Shown one piece after another: positions 44,442-51,556 of a stretch of 64,000 nucleotides of DNA; position 1 is the first letter of the stretch, and each line of letters opens with the position of its first letter. The translations under genes were made by a program, and so were the position numbers. Source of the DNA: Chloroflexota bacterium (lineage in GTDB: Bacteria > Chloroflexota > Anaerolineae > Anaerolineales > Villigracilaceae); NCBI GenBank assembly GCA_016195815.1, contig JACPYX010000007.1, positions 372,001 to 436,000 on the forward strand, in the 5' to 3' direction. The notes beneath the pieces were generated by a model that saw only the letters and a list, made by a program, of their open reading frames with translations, made no database searches and was not told the origin of the DNA.

Positions 44442-44723
44442 TCATACCTTCGGTTTATATTCGCGGGCATGTCCTGGCTTGCACACTGGACAATATCGCG
44501 CCGCGTTCTTGCAGTTCTTCAACTTGCGTTCAAACTCGCGCCCCTGCCCTTCCCACGCGCGCGCCAGGTCGTAGCGTATGCCGCGCTCATTACACACCGC
44601 AAGGATGCGCGCGCCGCTCCCGTCTTTGTGATGGGCAAGCCGTTGCCCTACGCGCGCCGCATATCCGACATAATGCCCAGCGTGTTTGAGTTTCGTTTGG
44701 AAGTGAATAAGGTATACGGTCAT
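44442..44723 (-). CDS. GIY-YIG nuclease-domain protein (short)
   Basis: The 93-residue protein has a GIY-YIG-like core: VYLIHFQTKLKHAGHYVGYA, then RLAHHKDGSGARIL with conserved Arg and His. The first motif reads YLIHF and the second HYVGYA, so both are variants. Such domains cut DNA or are remnants of homing nucleases. A Cys-rich end (CKNAARYCPVCKPGH) may bind zinc. It leads the operon ahead of the lipoprotein gene. Confidence 0.7.
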   Translation of the reverse strand: MTVYLIHFQTKLKHAGHYVGYAARVGQRLAHHKDGSGARILAVCNERGIRYDLARAWEGQGREFERKLKNCKNAARYCPVCKPGHAREYKPKV

Positions 44724-45043
44724 GGATTGCCGTCCTTTTTTTTGTGATTTCGCGTCCTGTTATGTCCATTTTTGGGATGCCGTCCTTTGTTTTGGCGGAA
44801 TATTCAAGCCGTGTTTATCGTGTCAATTTCACGGTAGAGCCGTCTAGGTTCGCGCCCGTGATGGCTTTTTCTTTGCTATTCACCTTCGGGTACAAGTTTT
44901 TCCTTTCGTGTTTTGGATTCGCTGTCTTTGCGCTCTTGCCCCCGCGCTCCCCTCACCCGCGCCATCACCCCCGCGCTTTAAGTCACGCGGGTCACGATGA
45001 ACGGTTATGAAGTTGGTAAGGTTCAGGACGTTATGTATTGTGC

Positions 45044-45124
45044 TACAATAGTCTTACTACTGACTTCATAAACTATTGTATGCCTAGTTTAACATATCGT
45101 CAAGTATGTTGTTCTAGGCATACA
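45044..45124 (+). promoter_or_regulatory. Nested inverted repeats upstream of the HTH gene (operator)
   Basis: Two inverted repeats lie side by side. One has arms TACAATAGT (45044-45052) and its complement (45072-45080), and includes a TACAAT box. The other has 11-bp arms (45077-45087 and 45114-45124) plus an inner 6-bp pair (45091-45096 and 45105-45110), all around the same centre. They end 12 nt before the HTH start at 45137. They suit autoregulation by a dimeric repressor. In the rest of the 413-nt gap 44724-45136 I see only a possible 26-codon minus-strand frame (44815-44895, TTG start with an AAAGGA site) and no other gene. Confidence 0.65.
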
Positions 45125-45136
45125 CGGAGTAAAATT

Positions 45137-45394
45137 ATGTATGTGACAGTTAACAATCGTTTCGCCGTTCTGCTTGCCGAAAAGCAAATAAAAGAGCGCC
45201 GCAATATTTCGCTTTCTGAAGTTGCGGAAGTAACGGGCATTGCCCGCCAAACGCTTTACAAATGGGAGAATAACAGCGTGAATCGTTTTGACACACCAAT
45301 TATTAATGCATTGTGTCAATACTTCAGCATCGAGCCAGGGCAGTTATTCGAGTACATCGAAGACGAAAAGCCTGCGCCCAAAAAGAAAAAGTAA
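45137..45394 (+). CDS. Cro/C1-type HTH regulator of the element
   Basis: The 85-residue protein has a helix-turn-helix of the XRE family (ISLSEVAEVTGIARQTLYKWEN, given in part) and ends in a lysine tail (PAPKKKK). It starts at ATG 45137 with GGAG before it. It is the only gene of the element on the + strand and has a large symmetric operator directly upstream, so it probably represses itself and controls the divergent operon (44442-44723 and beyond). A perfect terminator follows. Confidence 0.85.
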   Translation: MYVTVNNRFAVLLAEKQIKERRNISLSEVAEVTGIARQTLYKWENNSVNRFDTPIINALCQYFSIEPGQLFEYIEDEKPAPKKKK

Positions 45395-45411
45395 CGCCCC
45401 TGCCCCATTGA

Positions 45412-45447
45412 AACAAAAAGCCGACTTGTTATAGTCGGCTTTTTGTT
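45412..45447. terminator. Bidirectional terminator
   Basis: A 14-bp perfect stem (45412-45425 and 45434-45447) with A5 and T5 tracts separates the HTH gene from the convergent small-gene operon. Confidence 0.85.
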
Positions 45448-45470
45448 AAGTCTATTTTGTTGCACAATTC

Positions 45471-45731
45471 TTAACTTACATTTTCGCGTAAATTGCGCTC
45501 TTCCAATTCCTTCATAATTTGATTATGTTCGGCTCTTTCCTCCGGCGTCATTATCGCATCATATAGGGCGAATAAATCTCCGGTTTTGTCAAAGCGCGCC
45601 ATCACTTCCGGCGACGCGTTGTCATCACGAACAGCTTGAAGTTCTTCAAGGCTGAATTGTTCCCAAAACTCTTTATACCGCCTTCGTATTTCGTCTTCGA
45701 TTCGTCCAAGAGATTTTTTATTTCTGTTCAT
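45471..45731 (-). CDS. Small acidic helical protein of the element (86 aa)
   Basis: The protein is charged and helical (IEDEIRRRYKEFWEQFSLEELQA, in part) with an acidic C-terminal helix. No known motif is recognised. Its start overlaps the upstream frame by 14 bp, which supports co-translation. It is the last gene of the minus-strand operon before the terminator at 45412-45447. Confidence 0.55.
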   Translation of the reverse strand: MNRNKKSLGRIEDEIRRRYKEFWEQFSLEELQAVRDDNASPEVMARFDKTGDLFALYDAIMTPEERAEHNQIMKELEERNLRENVS

Positions 45732-45903
45732 ACTCGCCGCCCGCTTGATTTACAAATTCCTGCCAAGCCTCTTCGAGCCGCGTTTCTTTTTCTGTGTCGA
45801 GTTTCTTGCCATTTGCCCATTCCACAAAATCGCGCCATATTATTTTGACTTCCGGCTTTGTTTGATTTTGAAGTTTCTCTAACCGTTGCTTGTTGGTCGT
45901 CAT
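45718..45903 (-). CDS. Small helical protein of the element (61 aa)
   Basis: A short protein with charged helices (QRLEKLQNQTKPEVKIIW) and a Trp-containing middle (WRDFVEWANGKKL). Family unknown. It overlaps the next gene by 14 bp. The overlapping frame at 45728-45910 on the same strand is taken to be a shadow. Confidence 0.5.
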   Translation of the reverse strand: MTTNKQRLEKLQNQTKPEVKIIWRDFVEWANGKKLDTEKETRLEEAWQEFVNQAGGEYEQK

Positions 45904-45938
45904 ACTTCACAGTCCGCTTTCATTTCCACAGTCTGTTT

Positions 45939-46169
45939 TTATTGGCTGCCATTTTGCACCGCCGCAATTTTCGCCAGCCGTTCAAGTATCCGCCGCCGCG
46001 CTTCTTCGCCCTCTCTGGTAAGCGGTTCTGTATTCGGTTCGTTTAATTCGCCGCGCGCCAGCCGTGCAAGTTTCGCTTGAATTTCAGCGCAGATAGCTTC
46101 GCTTGACTTTTCATCTTTGGCAGTCGGCATGTTCTTTTCAAGTTGCGTTATTCGTTGCCTTGCGTTCAT
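45939..46169 (-). CDS. Small coiled protein of the element (76 aa)
   Basis: It starts at ATG 46169 (MNARQRITQLEKN), whose first bases overlap the stop of the upstream gene (ATGA). The rest is charged and helical (EAICAEIQAKLARLARGE, EEARRRILERLAKIA). It may be a coiled-coil or DNA-associated protein; no family is recognised. A longer frame to 46217 is rejected because of the 4-bp coupling. Confidence 0.55.
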   Translation of the reverse strand: MNARQRITQLEKNMPTAKDEKSSEAICAEIQAKLARLARGELNEPNTEPLTREGEEARRRILERLAKIAAVQNGSQ

Positions 46170-46357
46170 GCGTCCGCCTTTACTTCCACGCGCAAAGGTA
46201 TCATTTCGCGCTTGCACTCCATGAGCATCGCGGCTTGTTTGATTGCATCTTCCGGCAAGTCAAACGTGACGCGAATCCCGCCGTCAACCAGAGTCTTGAT
46301 ACTGGCAACGGATGCGGGAAATTTAATGGCGTTTATGATTTTATTTTTTGTTGTCAT
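46166..46357 (-). CDS. Small protein of the element (63 aa)
   Basis: The protein has a basic start (MTTKNKIINAIKF), then short strands (GIRVTFDLPEDA) and a helix. It overlaps the downstream gene by 4 bp and the upstream HTH protein gene by 17 bp. No known family is recognised. Tight overlaps on both sides support it as a real gene. Confidence 0.55.
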   Translation of the reverse strand: MTTKNKIINAIKFPASVASIKTLVDGGIRVTFDLPEDAIKQAAMLMECKREMIPLRVEVKADA

Positions 46358-46763
46358 TGATAGCCGCCTCCAATGCGGTCAAACGTTCTTCAATGTCATG
46401 AATGTCGTGATACTTCAAAAACATCGTCAACCACGAAACAGCCGCCGCGTGACGTGTAGACTCGTGCTTTGCTTTTTGCATGAGCGTTTCCAGTGCGTCC
46501 AGCGCGTGAGACTGTCCGGCGGATAACCGCCGAGTCGCAGTCTCCAGAATTTCGTTTTCGGCGGTTCGCAACGCGGCGCGGAATGCCGGTTCGTTCAGCC
46601 AGTTATAAAGCGTGCGTTCTCCAATGCCGGCTTTCTTTGCGGCGTCTTTTGCTGTGCGCTCCGATAACAGCGCGGCGATTGCTTTTTGTTGTTTGACAGA
46701 AATGCCATTATCGGTATTTTCCGGCATTTCTTCGGTTATGTATTTGCTTTGTTCTTCGGTCAT
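46341..46763 (-). CDS. HTH protein (terminase-small-subunit-like)
   Basis: The 140-residue protein has a helix-turn-helix near residues 22-55 (KQQKAIAALLSERTAKDAAKKAG, in part, then IGERTLYNWLNEPAFRAAL). This resembles the N-terminal domain of phage small-terminase and related DNA-binding proteins (phBC6A51 type). The C-terminal half is helical with AVSWLTMFLKYHDIHD. No large terminase is seen, so a packaging role is doubtful and a replication or regulatory role is equally possible. ATG 46763 is preferred over GTG 46769. Confidence 0.65.
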   Translation of the reverse strand: MTEEQSKYITEEMPENTDNGISVKQQKAIAALLSERTAKDAAKKAGIGERTLYNWLNEPAFRAALRTAENEILETATRRLSAGQSHALDALETLMQKAKHESTRHAAAVSWLTMFLKYHDIHDIEERLTALEAAINDNKK

Positions 46764-46770
46764 ACTCACC

Positions 46771-48579
46771 TCATCGAATCGGATGTTTTTCGCGGTATCT
46801 TGTTATCGCTCGAAGCATGTCAACGCTTGCATTTATTTCGCGCTCGGCTTTGTGCTTTTCGCGGCGCGTCTTTGCACGTTCTTTGACCGGCTTCTCTTTG
46901 CCGTTTACTGCTATCGTCTTTATGACTGAAAGAGTTTCATCGGTCGCGGGTATGCTGATAAATGCGCCTTCGGACGCGCTCACCAGCCTGGCGCTAATCA
47001 GTTGGTCTAACGCCGCCTTCACACTTGTTACAGGCTGATTGACTGCCCGCGCTATCGCGGCTTTGGTTGTCTCTGGCCTGTCTGAAAGGTGACTGTAAAC
47101 CAGCCATGCACACCCGCGCATTGCCCCGAAGATGTTTTGCTCTAGGTCGGTTTTGGGCGTTTTGGTCATTTTTCGACCGTCCGAATCGTTTCCAGTAGTA
47201 GTACAAGTATAACTACTGGACACAAGACGGACGGTCTCGCCAAACAGGAAAAGAGACGCCCCGCCAGTGACAAACTTGTTAATCTCAGGACGCACAAGCC
47301 AGCCGCGAGACAGGAAGGCTTGCTTATACGGTCGAATATTATTCCTGTGCAAGTTTGCCAGTTCTGCAAGTTCTCTTTCACTCGCACGCCAGGCGGTTGA
47401 GGCCGACATCTTCGCACGGTCAATACAGGCTTGAAAGACGGCGCGCGCTTTGATTGACTTGCGTCCGAATTCTGCCCGCCAGTCGAGAGAATTCGCGAAG
47501 GTTTGCGCCGCTTCCCAGTCGTGGCGTGTTACGAAGGCCGCGTTACTTTCGTGACTATATGTCATCGTAACAAAATCACGCGCTCGTGTGCGGTTCTGTT
47601 TGTATGCCGACTTCACAATAGCCAGCGCGTCGCGTTCGGGATAAGCCGGCCTGCATCGAGCCGCCGCGTCTTGTATTGCCCGCTTCGCAGTGGACACAGG
47701 GACATTGCATCCGCGCATATCATAGGCAAGCGCGGTAAGTCGTGAATTCCTTTCGCCTTCATCCGTGCCATTGGCGAGAGTCTCACAATTTCGCCGCGAG
47801 AGTTGCGAAGTCCATTCGGGCAAGTCAAGCGCGGACAATTCGCTTTGTTTGCCCCCATGTAATTTCGCACCCAGCCAGTCCAGAGCGGCGATTGAAACGG
47901 GCGGAATGGAAGCGTGCGGGTCAAGCAGGGATGATGACGGCCTCGGCGTATACCAGGTGTACGCTCTTCCAGTCACAGGATGCAGGGACGGCGGAAAGAC
48001 TGCATAATGCCGGTTGCCCCATAACTCAACGTTTATTGTCTTGCTGGACTTCTTCGGCAAGTTTGCGACTTCGCCTTCGATGACGCGCACCAAACACGCG
48101 CCGCCCCTGTAAGACATATAAGCCCAATAAGGGATATTCCGCCGCGTGAGTTCGCCAAGCATTTTTTGAAATGCAGTCTTCGAATCGCAGTCAATTATCA
48201 GCAAATTGCCCGAAGTCGTGCCGGTCATCACACCGATATTCGGCACGCCGCACCGCGTGAGATTCCAGAATGACACAAAATCAAAACGCATGTGCGGGCA
48301 TGTTTCAAAGCCGCAGTAGTGCAAGCGCGTATAAAACAGTTTACCGGTTCGCCCGTAGGGATGTTTGTCTGTCTTTCCGCTTGCTGTCCATTCGACATGA
48401 GACGGCAAAGGGAAGACGTTGAATCCGCGCCGGTACAAGTCAATCGCTTCGGACTGCATTTCAAGCAGTGGGCGCGCTTCACAGTTGCGAATTCGTTCGC
48501 GCTCTTTGTATTCATCGCTTTGGATATACTCGGCGTAACGCTCGAATTCCTGAACAATGACGCTTTTTGTCTTGTCCAT
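46771..48579 (-). CDS. Prim-Pol-type primase/polymerase of the element
   Basis: The 602-residue protein has a bifunctional primase/polymerase N-domain (residues about 20-230): EAIDLYRRGFNVFPLP, NIGVMTGTTSGNLLIIDCDS with the acidic Asp-x-Asp motif, and VELWGNRHYAVFPPSLHP near 190. The usual Gly-rich motif with a His is changed to YRGGACLVRV. The rest is helical with an HTH-like segment (TKAAIARAVNQPVTSVKAAL) near 510. It would start replication of the element. No separate helicase domain is seen. The ATG shares a base with the preceding stop (TAATG). Confidence 0.8.
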   Translation of the reverse strand: MDKTKSVIVQEFERYAEYIQSDEYKERERIRNCEARPLLEMQSEAIDLYRRGFNVFPLPSHVEWTASGKTDKHPYGRTGKLFYTRLHYCGFETCPHMRFDFVSFWNLTRCGVPNIGVMTGTTSGNLLIIDCDSKTAFQKMLGELTRRNIPYWAYMSYRGGACLVRVIEGEVANLPKKSSKTINVELWGNRHYAVFPPSLHPVTGRAYTWYTPRPSSSLLDPHASIPPVSIAALDWLGAKLHGGKQSELSALDLPEWTSQLSRRNCETLANGTDEGERNSRLTALAYDMRGCNVPVSTAKRAIQDAAARCRPAYPERDALAIVKSAYKQNRTRARDFVTMTYSHESNAAFVTRHDWEAAQTFANSLDWRAEFGRKSIKARAVFQACIDRAKMSASTAWRASERELAELANLHRNNIRPYKQAFLSRGWLVRPEINKFVTGGASLFLFGETVRLVSSSYTCTTTGNDSDGRKMTKTPKTDLEQNIFGAMRGCAWLVYSHLSDRPETTKAAIARAVNQPVTSVKAALDQLISARLVSASEGAFISIPATDETLSVIKTIAVNGKEKPVKERAKTRREKHKAEREINASVDMLRAITRYREKHPIR

Positions 48580-49079
48580 TATTTGCCCCCAAACAAAGAC
48601 AATTGTTTTGCGGTCTTCGTGCCTTTTGTATATTTGATACCAACAGCCGCGCGGCTTTCGATGTGCAGCGGTTTCGCTTCATCGTCATTCGTTGCAGTCG
48701 GTTCGCCATAATCAAGCGGGCCTGTTTGCGTCTGAGTAAATTTCGGGCCGCGTGTCTGTGTCCATAACGAAAGCGGCAAGGCGATTTGTTCGCCGAATCC
48801 GCGATTGACTGGGAAGCCCATATCCCATATTTTCGAGATGGTCGTGCGGTAGATAATTCCTGTGTCTGTATTGGTAAAAACACAATACGCCGCTCCCGCA
48901 TTTTCCGCATCATGCAAAGCTTGAACATCATTCGCAATTGCGGGCGGGGTTCTCAGAATCCAGTTTGTGTGAATGTTCTTTCTGAATTCGTCACCGACAA
49001 TTTGACCGACTATCCGGCCATTGACTTTAATTTTAGTCTTTGACTTTTTGGATTTGTAGGGTGTAGAATATGTGTACAT
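48579..49079 (-). CDS. Unknown protein of the element (166 aa)
   Basis: The protein has a basic start (KSKKSKTKIKVNGRIVGQIVG), a central domain with ALHDAENAGAAYCVFTNTDTG and an end in TAKQLSLFGGK, which resembles a short clamp-binding or SLF-type tail. No family is recognised. The ribosome site is GAAAGGA, and a strong hairpin (49098-49130) sits just upstream. It is coupled to the primase by a one-base overlap, suggesting a replication role. Confidence 0.6.
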   Translation of the reverse strand: MYTYSTPYKSKKSKTKIKVNGRIVGQIVGDEFRKNIHTNWILRTPPAIANDVQALHDAENAGAAYCVFTNTDTGIIYRTTISKIWDMGFPVNRGFGEQIALPLSLWTQTRGPKFTQTQTGPLDYGEPTATNDDEAKPLHIESRAAVGIKYTKGTKTAKQLSLFGGK

Positions 49080-49097
49080 TGTATATCCTTTCCCGCC

Positions 49098-49130
49098 GCG
49101 AATCGCCTGGTTGTATCCCAGGCGATTCGC
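49098..49130. repeat. 13-bp perfect hairpin in the leader of the replication operon
   Basis: Arms 49098-49110 and 49118-49130 pair perfectly across a 7-nt loop. On the minus strand no T run follows and the next start is 19 nt away, so it is a leader structure or protein-binding site rather than a terminator. Confidence 0.7.
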
Positions 49131-49141
49131 TTTTAAGCGGG

Positions 49142-49351
49142 CTATTTGGTTTCGGGTTTTACCTTCGGGGGAATGGTTGAGAAAACTTCAATGGGGCATG
49201 ATGTGTTTTGAACGGTCAATAACCCACGTCGTTCAAGTTCTTGACGAATAATTAGCGCGGCTTGTTGGCGCGGGTCTCTGAATTCTTTTTCCGCCAACGC
49301 GCGCAAAGCCGTTCTTTCAAGTTCTTTTAAACTTATCGTTATTCGAGTCAT
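49142..49351 (-). CDS. Ribbon-helix-helix-like small protein (69 aa)
   Basis: It starts at ATG 49351 (MTRITISLKELERTALRALAE), which has the strand-helix-helix pattern of Arc/CopG-type DNA-binding proteins. The second helix is QQAALIIRQELERRGLL. The C-terminal 20 residues are unlike known proteins. A TACAAT box and the terminator of the upstream gene precede it. Such proteins often regulate plasmid copy or toxin genes. Confidence 0.65.
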   Translation of the reverse strand: MTRITISLKELERTALRALAEKEFRDPRQQAALIIRQELERRGLLTVQNTSCPIEVFSTIPPKVKPETK

Positions 49352-49382
49352 GGTCACCTCAATTTCCCTCATTGTAGGAAAC

Positions 49383-49415
49383 AAAAAACGGCGTGGGTAA
49401 GCCATGCCGTTTTTT
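49383..49415 (-). terminator. Terminator after the 49433-50242 gene
   Basis: A 10-bp perfect stem (49383-49392 and 49406-49415) gives a run of six T on the minus strand. Confidence 0.75.
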
Positions 49416-49432
49416 GCCGTTTTCTGCCGTTG

Positions 49433-50242
49433 CTATTTTTTATTTGCGTAATACTGGTGGCGATAATCTCTCAAAGTTCTTTCAGGTATTTCCAATTGTT
49501 CAGCGATTTGTTTCCAATACATTCGGGGATTTTCTTTTTTCAGCTTATTCGCTTCTATCACAATTTTTTTGCGCTTATTGATTTCTTCGCGAGTCAGTCT
49601 ATATCGTCCCTTTTGTTTCGTCTTCTCCGGCATTCCCTCGTCAACCGTCGGCGCAGGTTGTCCATTGATAATGTCCATCGTCGTTTTTCCAAGCACCAGG
49701 CCAGAGAGTGCATCAGGATTTTGTTTTACAAACTCCATTATCTGACTTGCTTTTGAATTTTTTATAATGTCCGGCGCAGGTTGTACACTGGTCTTGAAAG
49801 TTTTCAATACGTCAGCCCAAATTTCATCAAAGCGTTTCCGAATAAAGTCTGACTCGTTATTACATTCTGCGATTATCTTCACGCGCCCGCTCGTCAATTC
49901 TGAACCGGTCAATTGCAGGCCGCTAAAGTTGAACACATCCGAAAAATCAGAAGAATATTTCGGCACTCCGCCAGGTCTTTCAAGCCAATATTTTGCGTTT
50001 ACGACAATTTTGTCCTGGCTGGGCCTCATGTCCTCAATGTTCAAATCCCAGCGAACAAGTGCGCCGCTTTTCAATTCGTAAACAGTAGAATTTCTACCAT
50101 TCTTTAGCAAGTCGGCAATGAACGAAAGCACATTCCCCAGGACAACATTATCAAGTGTATCTTCAAGATTACGCGGCTTCTTATCCGTGAACACAACTTC
50201 GCCTTTTTCGCTTATAGGGTATTCGTTTTTGATAAAACCCAT
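49433..50242 (-). CDS. Unknown protein of the element with C-terminal HTH
   Basis: The 269-residue form starts MGFIKNEYPISEKGEV at ATG 50242, which has AAAAAGGATG before it, the same type of site as the neighbouring recombinase gene. Residues up to 150 are strand- and helix-rich without a known motif. The end has a basic helix and an HTH-like segment (WKQIAEQLEIPERTLRDYRHQYY). The longer frame to 50320 lacks a ribosome site and lies in a region that may make an antisense RNA. The product may be a replication or regulatory protein. Confidence 0.6.
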   Translation of the reverse strand: MGFIKNEYPISEKGEVVFTDKKPRNLEDTLDNVVLGNVLSFIADLLKNGRNSTVYELKSGALVRWDLNIEDMRPSQDKIVVNAKYWLERPGGVPKYSSDFSDVFNFSGLQLTGSELTSGRVKIIAECNNESDFIRKRFDEIWADVLKTFKTSVQPAPDIIKNSKASQIMEFVKQNPDALSGLVLGKTTMDIINGQPAPTVDEGMPEKTKQKGRYRLTREEINKRKKIVIEANKLKKENPRMYWKQIAEQLEIPERTLRDYRHQYYANKK

Positions 50243-50290
50243 TTTGCACATCCTTTTTATTATCCCGCTTGGATGTGCTAGAATACGCAT

Positions 50291-50358
50291 TGCCAAGTCG
50301 GTTAGGTCGGCTTTGGTCATGCCCTGGGCGCTTTCACGCCGCAGGGCAGTTTTTATTT
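50291..50358 (+). ncRNA. Candidate antisense RNA (about 68 nt)
   Basis: On the + strand an extended -10 box (TGcTAGAAT at 50276-50284), with a weak TTTATT 17 nt upstream, predicts a start near 50291. A hairpin (GCCCTG 50321-50326 with CAGGGC 50342-50347) and a T-rich run end it near 50358. A second short stem (CCAA/TTGG) precedes it. The RNA is antisense to the leader of the 50242 gene, the arrangement of plasmid copy-control RNAs. This is inference. Confidence 0.4.
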
Positions 50359-51263
50359 TACATCATTCCATCAACCGGACTCCCGCGCTCATGCGCCTGC
50401 CGTGTGTCTTCGGTATCCTGAGCAAGATATAAACGCAGGACATCAAGCCCAGCGTGTCCCATTAATTTTTGAATGCTGAAAATATCCACACCAGCCCGAA
50501 GCAATGCCAGGGCAAAAGCTCGGCGAAAATCGTGCGGACTTGGAACGGGTACATTAGCAAGGCCGGCGCGTCTCACAAGCATTTGACGCAATGACGGCAC
50601 GGCCAACCGCCCGCCGCCGTGCTTTGTAACCCACAAAGCCGAATCGTCATCGCTTCGCATCTTCACATAAGCCCGCAATGCTTTCCGGCTTTTCTTTCCC
50701 ACGAACACAGTCCGGCTTTTACTGCCCTTGCCCTTGTGAATATCAACAGCGCCGGACACAAAGTCAACGTCATCCAAATTCAGCGCAAGGAATTCACGCA
50801 CGCGCGCACCCGCGTCCAACAGGCACAATAAAATTGCCCTGTCCCGAATGCCTGTGAAATTTTCGCCGCACGTTTGAAGCATGGCCTTTACATGGTCGAG
50901 CGGCACGCCCTGAATCGGCTCGCGCGCGAGTTTCGGCGGTTTCACCTTGCGAATCGGGTTTGACCATGCGTCCGGCTCTGCTTCGCTTTCATACCATCGC
51001 AGGAAAGCACGAACCGCACGATAAGCCGCATGTCTTCCCCCTGCATTGCGTCCCCTTGCTTCAAGCTGAAGCAGAAAGCCGCGCATAAGGTCAGGCGTTA
51101 TCTGCATGACTTCATCCACCGCTTGCGCTTTACAGTATTCCGAAAATATCTTCAACTGTGAACGATAGAACTCAATCGTAAAAGCCGACAAGCCGCGCGT
51201 TTTGCAGTCACGAAGAAACGCATTAACCCACGTTTCCAAACTGTCAATTTTTTGCCGAGTCAT
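50358..51263 (-). CDS. Tyrosine recombinase, right end of the element
   Basis: The 301-residue protein has a core-binding domain (residues about 5-95, FLRDCKTRGLSAFTIEFYRSQ in part) and a catalytic domain with Arg in GARVREFLALN, Lys in KGKGSKSRTV, HDFRRAF, LMGHAGLDVLRLY with the Tyr nucleophile. Start ATG 51263 has AAGGATG before it; the longer frame to 51443 runs into the repeat and is rejected. It begins 70 nt from the right repeat. Which of the two recombinases makes the insertion is not decided by the sequence. Confidence 0.9.
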   Translation of the reverse strand: MTRQKIDSLETWVNAFLRDCKTRGLSAFTIEFYRSQLKIFSEYCKAQAVDEVMQITPDLMRGFLLQLEARGRNAGGRHAAYRAVRAFLRWYESEAEPDAWSNPIRKVKPPKLAREPIQGVPLDHVKAMLQTCGENFTGIRDRAILLCLLDAGARVREFLALNLDDVDFVSGAVDIHKGKGSKSRTVFVGKKSRKALRAYVKMRSDDDSALWVTKHGGGRLAVPSLRQMLVRRAGLANVPVPSPHDFRRAFALALLRAGVDIFSIQKLMGHAGLDVLRLYLAQDTEDTRQAHERGSPVDGMM

Positions 51264-51333
51264 GCGTACATCCTTTTTAATCGGTCTATACCTTTTCGTT
51301 GTGTCATGCCGTCCCATATAGGTATTTGCAGGG

Positions 51334-51452
51334 TGTATGCGAATAATTAACATTCTGCCCCTTTCATTGACGCACCCCCTCCCGTGCTTTATAATTTCGC
51401 CGCATTCCAGACTGGGGACGTGCTGGAATTGGCAGACAGGCATGACTTAGGA
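51334..51452 (+). repeat. Right attachment repeat of the element
   Basis: This copy is identical to 41384-41502 and forms the upstream region and 5' half of the intact tRNA-Leu gene. Confidence 0.92.
51367..51395 (+). promoter_or_regulatory. Promoter of tRNA-Leu, supplied by the element
   Basis: TTGACG (51367-51372), 17-nt spacer and TATAAT (51390-51395) lie 18 nt before the tRNA. It falls inside the repeat. Confidence 0.8.
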
Positions 51453-51495
51453 TCATGTGCCGTAAGGCGTGAGGGTTCGACCCCCTCCGTCCCCA
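51414..51495 (+). tRNA. tRNA-Leu (anticodon UAG)
   Basis: The 82-nt gene folds as a type II tRNA: acceptor GGGGACG with CGTCCCC plus discriminator A, D arm, anticodon stem CATGA/TCATG with loop CTTAGGA (anticodon TAG at 51448-51450), a short variable arm and the GGGTTCGACCC T arm. No CCA is encoded. Bases 51414-51452 are duplicated at 41464-41502. The tig gene follows after 61 nt. Confidence 0.95.
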
Positions 51496-51556
51496 CTATT
51501 TCAAAAAGGAGAACCTAAAGACATCAAAGACCTTTAGGCTCTAAACGGAGAATAAC

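Larger units (their letters stand above)
41384..51452. mobile_element. Integrated element in tRNA-Leu(UAG), about 9.95 kb
   Basis: Perfect 119-bp direct repeats (41384-41502 and 51334-51452) bound the element. The repeat holds the promoter and 5' half of a tRNA-Leu gene. Inside are a tyrosine recombinase gene near each end, a Prim-Pol-like gene, an HTH regulator and about a dozen small genes, nearly all on the minus strand. Many gene starts use a similar AAGGA-type ribosome site. No relaxase, type IV secretion or phage structural gene is seen. Recombination between the repeats would free a circle of 9,950 bp and restore one tRNA gene. It resembles an integrative plasmid or phage satellite; this label is inferred. 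Confidence 0.88.

Noticed and set aside
44744-45010. 88-codon + strand frame in the element's regulatory gap
   Set aside because: Unusual composition, no ribosome site, and its end is a Pro/His/Arg-rich run without known features.
46341-46763. Prophage packaging gene (small terminase)
   Set aside because: The HTH is similar, but there is no large terminase, portal, capsid or tail gene in the element.
51264-51443. N-terminal extension of the right recombinase
   Set aside because: It runs through the repeat and the tRNA-Leu promoter. ATG 51263 has a good ribosome site and begins the conserved domain.
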